Assembly: GCA_003525045.1 (NCBI GenBank)
Contig: DQGF01000183.1
Span: 1-8,599, forward strand
Length of the DNA: 8,599 bases
Source of the DNA: Pseudomonas sp.
GTDB taxonomy: Bacteria; Pseudomonadota; Gammaproteobacteria; Pseudomonadales; Pseudomonadaceae
Direction: 5' to 3'
The translations under genes were made by a program, and so were the position numbers. The notes beneath the pieces are model-generated. The model had not been told where the DNA came from and ran no database searches. It saw nothing but the letters and a program-made list of their open reading frames with translations. How positions within the stretch are numbered: position 1 is the stretch's first letter; each line of letters begins with the position of its first letter. Below are positions 1 to 6,851 of this stretch, piece after piece.

Positions 1-10
1 TAATAAGCCG

Positions 11-17
11 CTCCTCC
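11..17 (-). promoter_or_regulatory. Shine-Dalgarno likely for mreC, whose start lies outside the window
   Basis: Read on the minus strand, downstream of mreB, the sequence is GGAGGAG followed by CGGCTTATTA up to the window edge. A Shine-Dalgarno this strong with 10 nt after it predicts a start codon within a few bases beyond position 1. In gamma-proteobacteria mreB is followed by mreC and mreD, so mreC is the expected gene. An in-frame ATG further upstream on this strand (complement of 22-24) also stays open to the edge, so a slightly earlier start cannot be excluded. The gene itself is not visible. Confidence 0.45.
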
Positions 18-84
18 CAGGCATATGTTCTCGTTATTCATACGGCAGACCGGCCTGGATGCAGACTGACAGAAGATAAACGCA

Positions 85-112
85 ACAGGCAGCACTGCAA
101 AGTGCTGCCTGT
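85..112 (-). terminator. Perfect 12-bp hairpin between mreB and mreC, possible partial terminator
   Basis: Positions 85-96 and 101-112 are exact reverse complements (ACAGGCAGCACT / AGTGCTGCCTGT) separated by 4 nt. In the direction of mreB transcription the stem is followed by TGCGTTTATCTTCT, which is T-rich but not a clean run of T. It sits 30 nt after the mreB stop codon and before the putative mreC ribosome binding site. A leaky intrinsic terminator or attenuator that lowers mreCD relative to mreB is the most natural reading. An RNA-stability hairpin is the alternative. In the plus direction no T tract follows. Confidence 0.5.
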
Positions 113-142
113 GCGCCAACAGCATAGATGCAACCGGCGATA

Positions 143-1192
<1,050 letters not shown>

Positions 1193-1224
1193 CTAGGCAA
1201 CGCGTGGGTAAAAAAGTGCGGCAA

Positions 1225-1253
1225 ACTCTAACAACGACAGGGATTTTGGGCAA
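1225..1253 (-). promoter_or_regulatory. Candidate sigma-70 promoter of mreB
   Basis: On the minus strand TTGCCC (complement of 1248-1253, 4 of 6 matches to TTGACA) is followed by a 17-nt spacer and TAGAGT (complement of 1225-1230, 4 of 6 matches to TATAAT). This predicts a transcript start near 1218 and a leader of about 38 nt before mreB. Spacing and position are right. The box matches are only moderate, so this remains a prediction. Confidence 0.5.
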
Positions 1254-1352
1254 GGCGCCAATATGTTAAATTGACCGCTTTTCTGTGCACCAACCCCCAC
1301 AATCGCGGCCTTATGACCGTAGAAATGCGGTAGTGTTCCGACAATCTAACAC

Positions 1353-1367
1353 ACGGACGCGGTCCGT
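1353..1367 (+). promoter_or_regulatory. Small hairpin in the gatC leader
   Basis: ACGGAC (1353-1358) and GTCCGT (1362-1367) form a 6-bp stem around GCG, followed by TCTGTTTT and then the gatC Shine-Dalgarno GGAG at 1381-1384. It could be a weak attenuator, a leader-RNA structure or a protein-binding dyad. The short stem makes chance a real possibility. In the rest of 1181-1390 I see the mreB promoter candidate but no convincing paired -35/-10 for the gat operon. Confidence 0.3.
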
Positions 1368-1390
1368 TCTGTTTTCCACTGGAGATTCCC

Positions 1391-1678
1391 ATGGCGCTTG
1401 AACGCTCCGACGTGGAAAAAATCGCTCATCTGGCCTGCCTTGGCCTCAATGATGCCGATCTTCCACACATCACTTCGGCCCTGAACAGCATTCTCGGGCT
1501 GGTCGACGAAATGCAGGCGGTCAATACCGACGGTATCGAGCCGCTCGCCCACCCACTGGAAGCCAGCCAGCGCCTGCGTGCAGACGTCGTGACCGAGACC
1601 GATCATCGCGAGGCTTACCAGTCCATCGCACCAGCGGTCGAAAACGGCCTGTACCTGGTTCCGAAAGTCATCGACTAA
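1391..1678 (+). CDS. gatC: Asp-tRNA(Asn)/Glu-tRNA(Gln) amidotransferase subunit GatC
   Basis: Small, non-catalytic subunit of the GatCAB amidotransferase; it wraps around the GatA-GatB interface and stabilises GatA. The product has 95 residues, the normal size. The family pattern is clear: an N-terminal helix [12 protein letters not shown] (8-19), the central [10 protein letters not shown] segment, LRADVVTE (the usual LRxDxVTE) and the C-terminal LVPKVID. The start at 1391 is supported by GGAG at 1381-1384 with 6 nt spacing. It is the first gene of gatCAB, 16 nt before gatA. Pseudomonas encodes GlnRS but lacks AsnRS, so the complex most likely amidates Asp-tRNA(Asn); that is known for the genus and not shown by this sequence. 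Confidence 0.97.
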   Translation: MALERSDVEKIAHLACLGLNDADLPHITSALNSILGLVDEMQAVNTDGIEPLAHPLEASQRLRADVVTETDHREAYQSIAPAVENGLYLVPKVID

Positions 1679-1694
1679 AGGGAAAGAGCCTGCA

Positions 1695-3146
1695 ATGCAT
1701 CAATTGACTCTGGCCGAGATCGCCCGCGGTCTCGCCAACAAAAAGTTTTCTTCCGAAGAGCTGACCAAGGTCCTGCTGGCGCGCATCACCCAGCTCGATC
1801 CTCAGCTCAACAGCTTCATCAGCCTCACCGAGGACCTGGCGCTCCAGCAGGCCAAAGCCGCTGACGCACGTCGGGCCAATGGTGAGAGCGGCGCCCTGCT
1901 CGGCGCGCCGATCGCCCATAAAGACCTGTTCTGTACCCAGGGCATCCGCACCAGTTGCGGCTCGAAGATGCTCGACAACTTCAAGGCGCCTTACGACGCC
2001 ACCGTCGTTGCCAAACTGGCGGCTGCCGGCGCAGTGACCCTGGGCAAGACCAACATGGACGAATTCGCCATGGGTTCGGCCAACGAGTCGAGCTACTACG
2101 GCGCGGTGAAAAACCCGTGGAACCTTGAACACGTTCCGGGTGGTTCATCCGGCGGTTCCGCTGCTGCGGTCGCGGCTCGTCTGCTGCCGGCCGCGACCGC
2201 GACCGACACCGGCGGCTCGATCCGTCAGCCCGCCGCGTTTACCAACCTGACCGGCCTGAAGCCGACCTACGGTCGCGTTTCGCGCTGGGGCATGATTGCC
2301 TACGCATCCAGCCTCGATCAGGGCGGCCCGCTCGCCCGTACCGCCGAAGACTGCGCGATCCTGCTGCAAGGCATGGCAGGTTTCGATGCGAATGACTCCA
2401 CCAGCATCGACGAGCCCGTGCCGGATTACAGCGCCGGCCTCAACGAGTCGCTGCAAGGCCTGCGCATTGGCGTGCCGAAGGAATATTTCAGTGCCGGTCT
2501 GGACCCGCGCATCGCCGATCTGGTCATGGCCAGTGTCGAAGAGCTGAAAAAGCTCGGTGCCGTGATCAAGGAAATCAGCCTGCCGAACATGCAGCACGCG
2601 ATCCCTGCGTACTACGTGATCGCCCCGGCAGAAGCGTCTTCCAACCTGTCGCGTTTCGACGGCGTGCGCTTTGGCTATCGTTGCAAAGACCCGAAGAACC
2701 TGATCGACCTGTACAAGCGTTCCCGCGGTGAAGGTTTCGGCCCGGAAGTGCAGCGCCGGATCATGGTCGGTGCCTATGCCCTGTCGGCCGGTTACTACGA
2801 CGCCTACTACCTGAAGGCGCAGAAGATCCGCCGCCTGGTGAAGAACGACTTCATGGCGGCCTTCAACGAGGTCGACATCATCCTCGGCCCAACCACGCCG
2901 AACCCGGCCTGGAAGCTCGGCGCCAAGAACAGCGATCCGGTCGCTGCGTACCTGGAAGACGTCTACACCATCACCGCCAACCTCGCCGGCCTGCCGGGCT
3001 TGTCCATGCCTGCAGGGTTCGTCGACGGGCTGCCGGTCGGCGTACAATTGCTCGCTCCGTATTTCCAGGAAGGCCGTTTGCTCAACGTTGCCCATCAGTA
3101 TCAGCTCAACACTGACTGGCACACTCGCACCCCAACCGGCTTCTGA
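1695..3146 (+). CDS. gatA: Asp-tRNA(Asn)/Glu-tRNA(Gln) amidotransferase subunit GatA
   Basis: Glutaminase subunit of GatCAB: it hydrolyses glutamine and delivers ammonia through a channel to GatB. The 483-residue amidase-signature protein carries an intact Lys-cisSer-Ser triad, K76 (in APIAHKDLF), S151 (in PGGSSGGS) and S175 (in DTGGSIRQP). The spacings of 75 and 24 residues match those of characterised GatA proteins. The whole Gly/Ser-rich amidase signature fits, with Ala at 169 where Gly is also common. Start ATG at 1695 lies 16 nt after gatC, with a purine-rich AAAGGGAAAGAG just upstream. The stop codon overlaps the ribosome binding site of gatB (TGAGGAG), consistent with coupled translation. 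No truncation or frameshift is seen. Confidence 0.98.
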   Translation: MHQLTLAEIARGLANKKFSSEELTKVLLARITQLDPQLNSFISLTEDLALQQAKAADARRANGESGALLGAPIAHKDLFCTQGIRTSCGSKMLDNFKAPYDATVVAKLAAAGAVTLGKTNMDEFAMGSANESSYYGAVKNPWNLEHVPGGSSGGSAAAVAARLLPAATATDTGGSIRQPAAFTNLTGLKPTYGRVSRWGMIAYASSLDQGGPLARTAEDCAILLQGMAGFDANDSTSIDEPVPDYSAGLNESLQGLRIGVPKEYFSAGLDPRIADLVMASVEELKKLGAVIKEISLPNMQHAIPAYYVIAPAEASSNLSRFDGVRFGYRCKDPKNLIDLYKRSRGEGFGPEVQRRIMVGAYALSAGYYDAYYLKAQKIRRLVKNDFMAAFNEVDIILGPTTPNPAWKLGAKNSDPVAAYLEDVYTITANLAGLPGLSMPAGFVDGLPVGVQLLAPYFQEGRLLNVAHQYQLNTDWHTRTPTGF

Positions 3147-3156
3147 GGAGAAACAC

Positions 3157-4602
3157 ATGCAATGGGAAGTCGTGATCGGGCTGGAGATTCATACCCAGCT
3201 CACCACCCGGTCGAAAATCTTTTCCGGTAGTTCCACCACCTTCGGTTCCGAGCCGAACACCCAGGCCAGCCTGGTAGACCTGGGCATGCCCGGCGTATTG
3301 CCGGTACTGAACCAGGAAGCAGTGCGCATGGCGGTGATGTTCGGCCTGGCCATCGATGCCGAGATCGGCCAGCACAACGTGTTCGCCCGTAAAAACTATT
3401 TCTACCCGGACCTGCCCAAGGGTTACCAGATCAGCCAGATGGAATTGCCGATCGTCGGCAAGGGCCACCTGGACATCGCCCTCGAAGACGGCACGGTCAA
3501 ACGCGTCGGCATCACCCGCGCGCACTTGGAAGAAGACGCCGGTAAAAGCCTGCACGAAGAGTTCAACGGCGCCACCGGCATCGACCTGAACCGCGCCGGA
3601 ACGCCGCTGCTGGAAATCGTTTCCGAACCGGACATGCGCAGCGCCAAGGAAGCCGTGGCTTACGTCAAGGCTGTCCACGCGCTGGTGCGTTACCTGGGCA
3701 TCTGCGACGGCAACATGGCCGAAGGTTCGCTACGTTGCGACTGCAACGTATCGATCCGTCCGAAAGGCCAGGCCGAATTCGGCACGCGCTGCGAGATCAA
3801 GAACGTCAACTCGTTCCGCTTCATCGAGAAAGCGATCAACACCGAAGTGCAGCGTCAGATCGAGCTGATCGAAGACGGCGGCAGGGTGATCCAGCAGACC
3901 CGCCTGTACGATCCGAACAAGGACGAAACCCGTCCGATGCGCAGCAAGGAGGAAGCCAACGACTACCGTTACTTCCCCGATCCGGACTTGCTGCCAGTCG
4001 TTATCGAGAACTCGTTCCTTGATGACGTGCGCGCCACCCTGCCGGAATTGCCACCGCAGAAACGCGAGCGCTTCCAGGCGCAGTTCGGTCTGTCGGTCTA
4101 TGACGCCAGCGTCCTGGCCACCAGCCGCGAGCAAGCCGATTACTTCGAGAAAGTCGTGAGCATCAGCGGCGACGCCAAGCTGGCGGCCAACTGGGTGATG
4201 GTGGAACTGGGCAGCCTGTTGAACAAACAGGGCCTGGACATCGATCAGTCGCCAGTCTCGGCCGAGCAACTAGGCGGCATGCTGCTGCGCATCAAGGACA
4301 ACACCATCTCCGGCAAAATCGCCAAGGTGGTGTTTGAAGCCATGGCCAACGGCGAAGGCAGCGCGGACGAGATCATCGACAAGCGCGGTCTGAAGCAAGT
4401 GACCGACAGCGGCGCTATCTCTGCAGTGCTGGACGAGATGCTCGCGGCCAATGCCGAGCAGGTCGAACAATACCGCGCGGCAGACGAAGCCAAACGCGGC
4501 AAGATGTTCGGCTTCTTCGTCGGCCAGGCCATGAAAGCCTCCAAGGGCAAGGCCAACCCGCAACAGGTCAACGAACTGCTGAAAAGCAAGCTTGAGAGCT
4601 GA
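3157..4602 (+). CDS. gatB: Asp-tRNA(Asn)/Glu-tRNA(Gln) amidotransferase subunit GatB
   Basis: Subunit that binds the misacylated tRNA, activates the Asp or Glu side chain with ATP and amidates it with ammonia from GatA. The product has 481 residues. It shows the canonical N terminus [40 protein letters not shown], the GatB signature [23 protein letters not shown] (Cys pair of the partly conserved metal site) and [22 protein letters not shown] in the catalytic cradle. A helical domain and a C-terminal YqeY-like tail ending [11 protein letters not shown] follow. I chose ATG 3157 because AGGAG at 3146-3150 lies 6 nt before it; an in-frame ATG at 3088 would sit inside gatA and lacks support. The gene ends in TGA, followed by a hairpin and a REPIN. 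Confidence 0.98.
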   Translation: MQWEVVIGLEIHTQLTTRSKIFSGSSTTFGSEPNTQASLVDLGMPGVLPVLNQEAVRMAVMFGLAIDAEIGQHNVFARKNYFYPDLPKGYQISQMELPIVGKGHLDIALEDGTVKRVGITRAHLEEDAGKSLHEEFNGATGIDLNRAGTPLLEIVSEPDMRSAKEAVAYVKAVHALVRYLGICDGNMAEGSLRCDCNVSIRPKGQAEFGTRCEIKNVNSFRFIEKAINTEVQRQIELIEDGGRVIQQTRLYDPNKDETRPMRSKEEANDYRYFPDPDLLPVVIENSFLDDVRATLPELPPQKRERFQAQFGLSVYDASVLATSREQADYFEKVVSISGDAKLAANWVMVELGSLLNKQGLDIDQSPVSAEQLGGMLLRIKDNTISGKIAKVVFEAMANGEGSADEIIDKRGLKQVTDSGAISAVLDEMLAANAEQVEQYRAADEAKRGKMFGFFVGQAMKASKGKANPQQVNELLKSKLES

Positions 4603-4610
4603 TGAACGTG

Positions 4611-4633
4611 GAGCCAGTATTCAAGCCTGGCTC
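4611..4633 (+). terminator. 7-bp hairpin directly after gatB, no adjoining T tract
   Basis: GAGCCAG (4611-4617) and CTGGCTC (4627-4633) are exact reverse complements around a 9-nt loop. A G-U and a T-A pair can extend the stem to 9 bp. It starts 9 nt after the gatB stop codon, where an operon terminator would be expected, but the following bases are TAACCCC and then the REPIN. The nearest T-rich run, TTTGTTT, lies at 4731-4737 on the far side of the REPIN. It may be a degenerate terminator or a 3'-end stabilising structure. Confidence 0.35.
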
Positions 4634-4640
4634 TAACCCC

Positions 4641-4730
4641 TGTGGGAGCGGGCTTGCTCGCGAAAGCGGTGTGACATTCAACACATATGTTGGATGTGAT
4701 GGCCTCTTCGCGAGCAAGCCCGCTCCCACA
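4641..4730. repeat. REPIN: inverted pair of REP palindromes with perfect 24-bp arms
   Basis: Positions 4641-4664 and 4707-4730 are exact reverse complements, beginning TGTGGGAGCGGGCTTGCTCG. The 42-nt centre contains a second imperfect dyad, CAACA-CATA-TGTTG, with flanking pairs. The architecture and arm sequence are those of the REP doublets (REPINs) dispersed in fluorescent pseudomonads and mobilised in trans by RAYT transposases (TnpA-REP). As RNA the whole element would fold into one long hairpin between gatB and the next gene. The arms are followed by TTTGTTT (4731-4737) on the plus strand, so it could act as a terminator or 3'-end protector for gatCAB. No target-site duplication is evident. 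Confidence 0.93.
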
Positions 4731-4751
4731 TTTGTTTCAGGGAACCCGCTT

Positions 4752-5126
4752 ATGAAGCGTCTGCTCAGTGCCTGCGCCCTGCTCTCTCTGCTGGCCGGTT
4801 GTGCCAGCAACGACATCATCGATCCACACGGCTACGACAAGACCGGCATGGCGTCCTATTACGGCGCCAAACATCAAGGTAAACGCACCGCCAGTGGCGA
4901 ACGTTTCAACAAAAATTCCCTGACCGCCGCCCACCGCCAGCTACCCTTTGGCACACGGGTAAAGGTCACCAATCTGAATAACGACAAATCCTGTGTGGTG
5001 CGAATCAACGATCGCGGGCCACATACCCGTGGACGTTTGATCGATATTTCACACGAGGCCGCCGAACAACTGGGTATGCTCAGAAGCGGCACCGCACGGG
5101 TTCGCGTGCAAGCCCTGGACGATTGA
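4752..5126 (+). CDS. Short RlpA-like double-psi beta-barrel lipoprotein, no SPOR domain
   Basis: Predicted outer-membrane lipoprotein of the RlpA (rare lipoprotein A) family; RlpA of P. aeruginosa is a lytic transglycosylase acting on peptidoglycan strands without stem peptides. The product has only 124 residues. It shows a signal sequence with lipobox LLAGC, giving lipidated C17 with Ala at +2, then one barrel domain from about 31 to 120 with GMASYYGAKHQGKRTASGE, LTAAHRQLPFGTRVKVTN and VRINDRGPHTRGRLIDIS. The candidate catalytic E50 and H61 are present, whereas the position three after the Glu, Asp in some active members, is N53. Full-length RlpA adds a C-terminal SPOR domain for septal targeting, which is absent here. 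ATG 4752 is chosen because AGGGA precedes it at good spacing and it begins the signal peptide. The stop overlaps the next gene by 4 nt. Activity is uncertain. Confidence 0.9.
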   Translation: MKRLLSACALLSLLAGCASNDIIDPHGYDKTGMASYYGAKHQGKRTASGERFNKNSLTAAHRQLPFGTRVKVTNLNNDKSCVVRINDRGPHTRGRLIDISHEAAEQLGMLRSGTARVRVQALDD

Positions 5127-6238
5127 CCGACGGAGCCCCGACCATCTTCGGACTTGCCGATTTACCCCTGCTCAGCGTGATTGAACTGCTCAGCGGCCTG
5201 TTGTTACTGATCGCCGGCGCCGAGCTGATGGTGCGCGCCGCCGTACGCCTGGCCGCACGCCTGCATGTTCGACCGTTGATTATCGGCCTGACCATCGTCG
5301 CCCTCGGCAGCAGCGCGCCGCAAATGGCGGTCAGCCTGCAAGCGACCCTGGCGCAAAACGCCGACATCGCCGTCGGCAGCGTGATCGGCAGCAGCATTTT
5401 CAACATCCTGGTTACCCTCGGACTCTCGGCGCTGATTATCCCCCTGCGGGTTTCGCGGCAACTGGTGCACCTGGACATTCCGCTGATGATCGGCGCCAGC
5501 CTGCTGGTGTCTGTATTGGCGTGGAATGAAGAGCTGACCCGGGCCGACGGCGTGCTGCTGCTGGCGGCGCTGGCGCTGTATCTGGGCTTGCTGCTGCGCC
5601 AGTCGCGGCACTCGGCCCGTCCGCAATCGACCACCCAGGACGTGGTGCAAGCGCCGTGGCTCAGCAGTCTGCTGATGATCGTCGTCGGGTTGGCGATGCT
5701 GGTATACGCCGGGCACTTGCTGTTGGGTGCCGCGGTGTCGGTCGCTACCGATCTTGGGCTTTCCGAGCGGATCATCGGCCTGACCATCGTCGCCGTCAGC
5801 ACCTCCCTGCCGGAACTGGCCACCTCGTTGATCGCGGCGTTGCGCGGTGAAAGGGAAATTGCCGTGGGCAACGTGATCGGCAGCAACCTGTTCAATCTTC
5901 TGGGTGTGCTCGGCTTTACCGCGCTAATCGCGCCATCACCGCTGTCGGTGTCGCCCAATGCCCTGGATTTCGATTTGCCTGTGATGCTCGGCGTCGCGGC
6001 GCTGTGCCTGCCGGTGTTCTATTCCGGCTACCGGTTGACCCGTGTCGAAGGCCTGCTGTTTCTGGGGCTGTACCTGGCTTACGGCCTGCACGTGGTGTCA
6101 TTCACCACCGGCATGCCACTGGCGGGCAAGCTCGAACACCTGATGCTGTTTTTCGTCCTGCCGGCCCTGGTGGCGTATTTGCTGTTCACGTCGCTGCGCG
6201 CCTGGCGTCGCCAACACCAAAAGAGGGAATTGCCATGA
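5123..6238 (+). CDS. Na+/Ca2+-antiporter-family inner-membrane protein with altered first ion site
   Basis: Member of the calcium/cation antiporter superfamily (YrbG/NCX-like), an inner-membrane cation exchanger of 371 residues with about ten membrane segments. The two inverted alpha-repeats are clear: GLTIVALGSSAPQ...IAVGSVIGSSIFN (55-94) and GLTIVAVSTSLPE...IAVGNVIGSNLFN (219-258). The second repeat has the ion-binding E231. The equivalent residue in the first is Q67 instead of Glu, while Asn at both +27 positions (N94, N258) is kept. Ion selectivity therefore cannot be assumed. I take the TTG at 5123-5125 as start: it overlaps the RlpA-like stop in TTGA and gives a full N terminus, though the Shine-Dalgarno is poor. 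GTG 5177 is an alternative that still keeps the first membrane helix. The 3' end overlaps the next gene by ATGA. Confidence 0.88.
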   Translation: MTDGAPTIFGLADLPLLSVIELLSGLLLLIAGAELMVRAAVRLAARLHVRPLIIGLTIVALGSSAPQMAVSLQATLAQNADIAVGSVIGSSIFNILVTLGLSALIIPLRVSRQLVHLDIPLMIGASLLVSVLAWNEELTRADGVLLLAALALYLGLLLRQSRHSARPQSTTQDVVQAPWLSSLLMIVVGLAMLVYAGHLLLGAAVSVATDLGLSERIIGLTIVAVSTSLPELATSLIAALRGEREIAVGNVIGSNLFNLLGVLGFTALIAPSPLSVSPNALDFDLPVMLGVAALCLPVFYSGYRLTRVEGLLFLGLYLAYGLHVVSFTTGMPLAGKLEHLMLFFVLPALVAYLLFTSLRAWRRQHQKRELP

Positions 6239-6615
6239 CCGACAATAAAAAGCCCGGCGTTGAAGTCCGCCGCCAAGTGATGGGCGACGCTTTCGTCGAT
6301 CGCGCACTGGGCAATGCCACCGAGTTCACCCAGCCACTGCAGGACTTCGTCAACGAACACGCCTGGGGCAGCGTCTGGAACCGCGAAGGCCTGCCACTGA
6401 AAACCCGCAGCCTGATCACCCTCGCCGCGCTGACTGCGTTGAAGTGCCCGCAGGAATTGAAAGGCCATGTGCGCGGTGCGCTGAACAACGGCTGCACTGT
6501 GGAGGAGATTCGCGAGGCGCTGCTGCATTGTGCAGTGTATGCCGGTGTCCCGGCGGCGATCGATGCGTTTCGGGCGGCGCAGGAAGTGATTGATAGTTAT
6601 CAGCAGGCGCAATAA
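6235..6615 (+). CDS. Carboxymuconolactone decarboxylase (CMD/AhpD-like) family protein
   Basis: Small all-helical protein of 126 residues, resembling PcaC (4-carboxymuconolactone decarboxylase) over its whole length: VRRQVMGDAFVDRAL near the start, HAWGSVWNREGLP (42-54), TRSLITLAALTAL (57-69), ELKGHVRGALNNGCTVEEI (74-92) and LLHCAVYAGVPAAIDAF (96-112). AhpD-type peroxidase activity would need a CxxC pair; the three cysteines here (C71, C87, C99) do not form one. No pca genes are nearby, so a role in protocatechuate breakdown is not supported by context, and the substrate is unknown. AGAGGGAA at 6222-6229 lies at good distance from the ATG, and the start overlaps the antiporter stop (ATGA), so the two are probably coupled. 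No clear terminator follows. Confidence 0.9.
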   Translation: MTDNKKPGVEVRRQVMGDAFVDRALGNATEFTQPLQDFVNEHAWGSVWNREGLPLKTRSLITLAALTALKCPQELKGHVRGALNNGCTVEEIREALLHCAVYAGVPAAIDAFRAAQEVIDSYQQAQ

Positions 6616-6675
6616 CACCACCTGAAAAATCCCGACTCAATATGTGCGCGCTGACTGCCTCCCCGCCAGCGCCCA

Positions 6676-6705
6676 CTGACGGCAACCGTCCCCGGCTTAT
6701 ATACA
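6676..6705 (+). promoter_or_regulatory. Tentative promoter in the AT-rich patch before the PqaA-like gene
   Basis: CTGACG (6676-6681, 4 of 6 to TTGACA) is 16 nt from TATATA (6698-6703) or 18 nt from TATACA (6700-6705), each 4 of 6 to TATAAT. The surrounding 6697-6721 stretch is strikingly AT-rich for this genome. A 5-bp hairpin (GACGG-CAA-CCGTC, 6678-6690) overlaps the spacer. I see no direct repeat resembling a PhoP box. The rest of 6616-6851 holds only the two ribosome binding sites of the downstream gene. Confidence 0.33.
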
Positions 6706-6851
6706 TATTTCGATAATAAATGGCAGCTCGCCGCCCCTTGCACGACAGCCCCCTTGCGACAAACTGAGCGGCACACAATCACAAGAGGTGATGGTCGTTG
6801 AGGGGACTGTACTCGTTCACCGCGCCATCGCGTCATCACAAGGAAGTTCTC

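Noticed and set aside
1271..1276. TTGACC as a -35 box for the gat operon
   Set aside because: No -10-like hexamer lies 15-19 nt downstream; the following stretch is C-rich.
2145..3158. Minus-strand open frame of 337 codons antisense to gatA
   Set aside because: Same antisense artefact; low-complexity Arg/Val/Gly-rich product without motifs.
4602..4751. 50-codon N-terminal extension of the RlpA-like protein starting at ATG 4602, overlapping the gatB stop
   Set aside because: It would translate the REPIN and bury the signal peptide and lipobox in the middle of the protein. ATG 4752 has its own ribosome binding site. The open frame through the REPIN is incidental.
5080..5958. Minus-strand open frame of 292 codons antisense to the antiporter gene
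   Set aside because: Ser/Arg/Ala-rich shadow of a membrane-protein gene; no start context or motif.
6721..6741. TGGCAG ... TTGC as a sigma-54 promoter
   Set aside because: GG and GC are 18 nt apart; sigma-54 promoters need about 10 nt between them.
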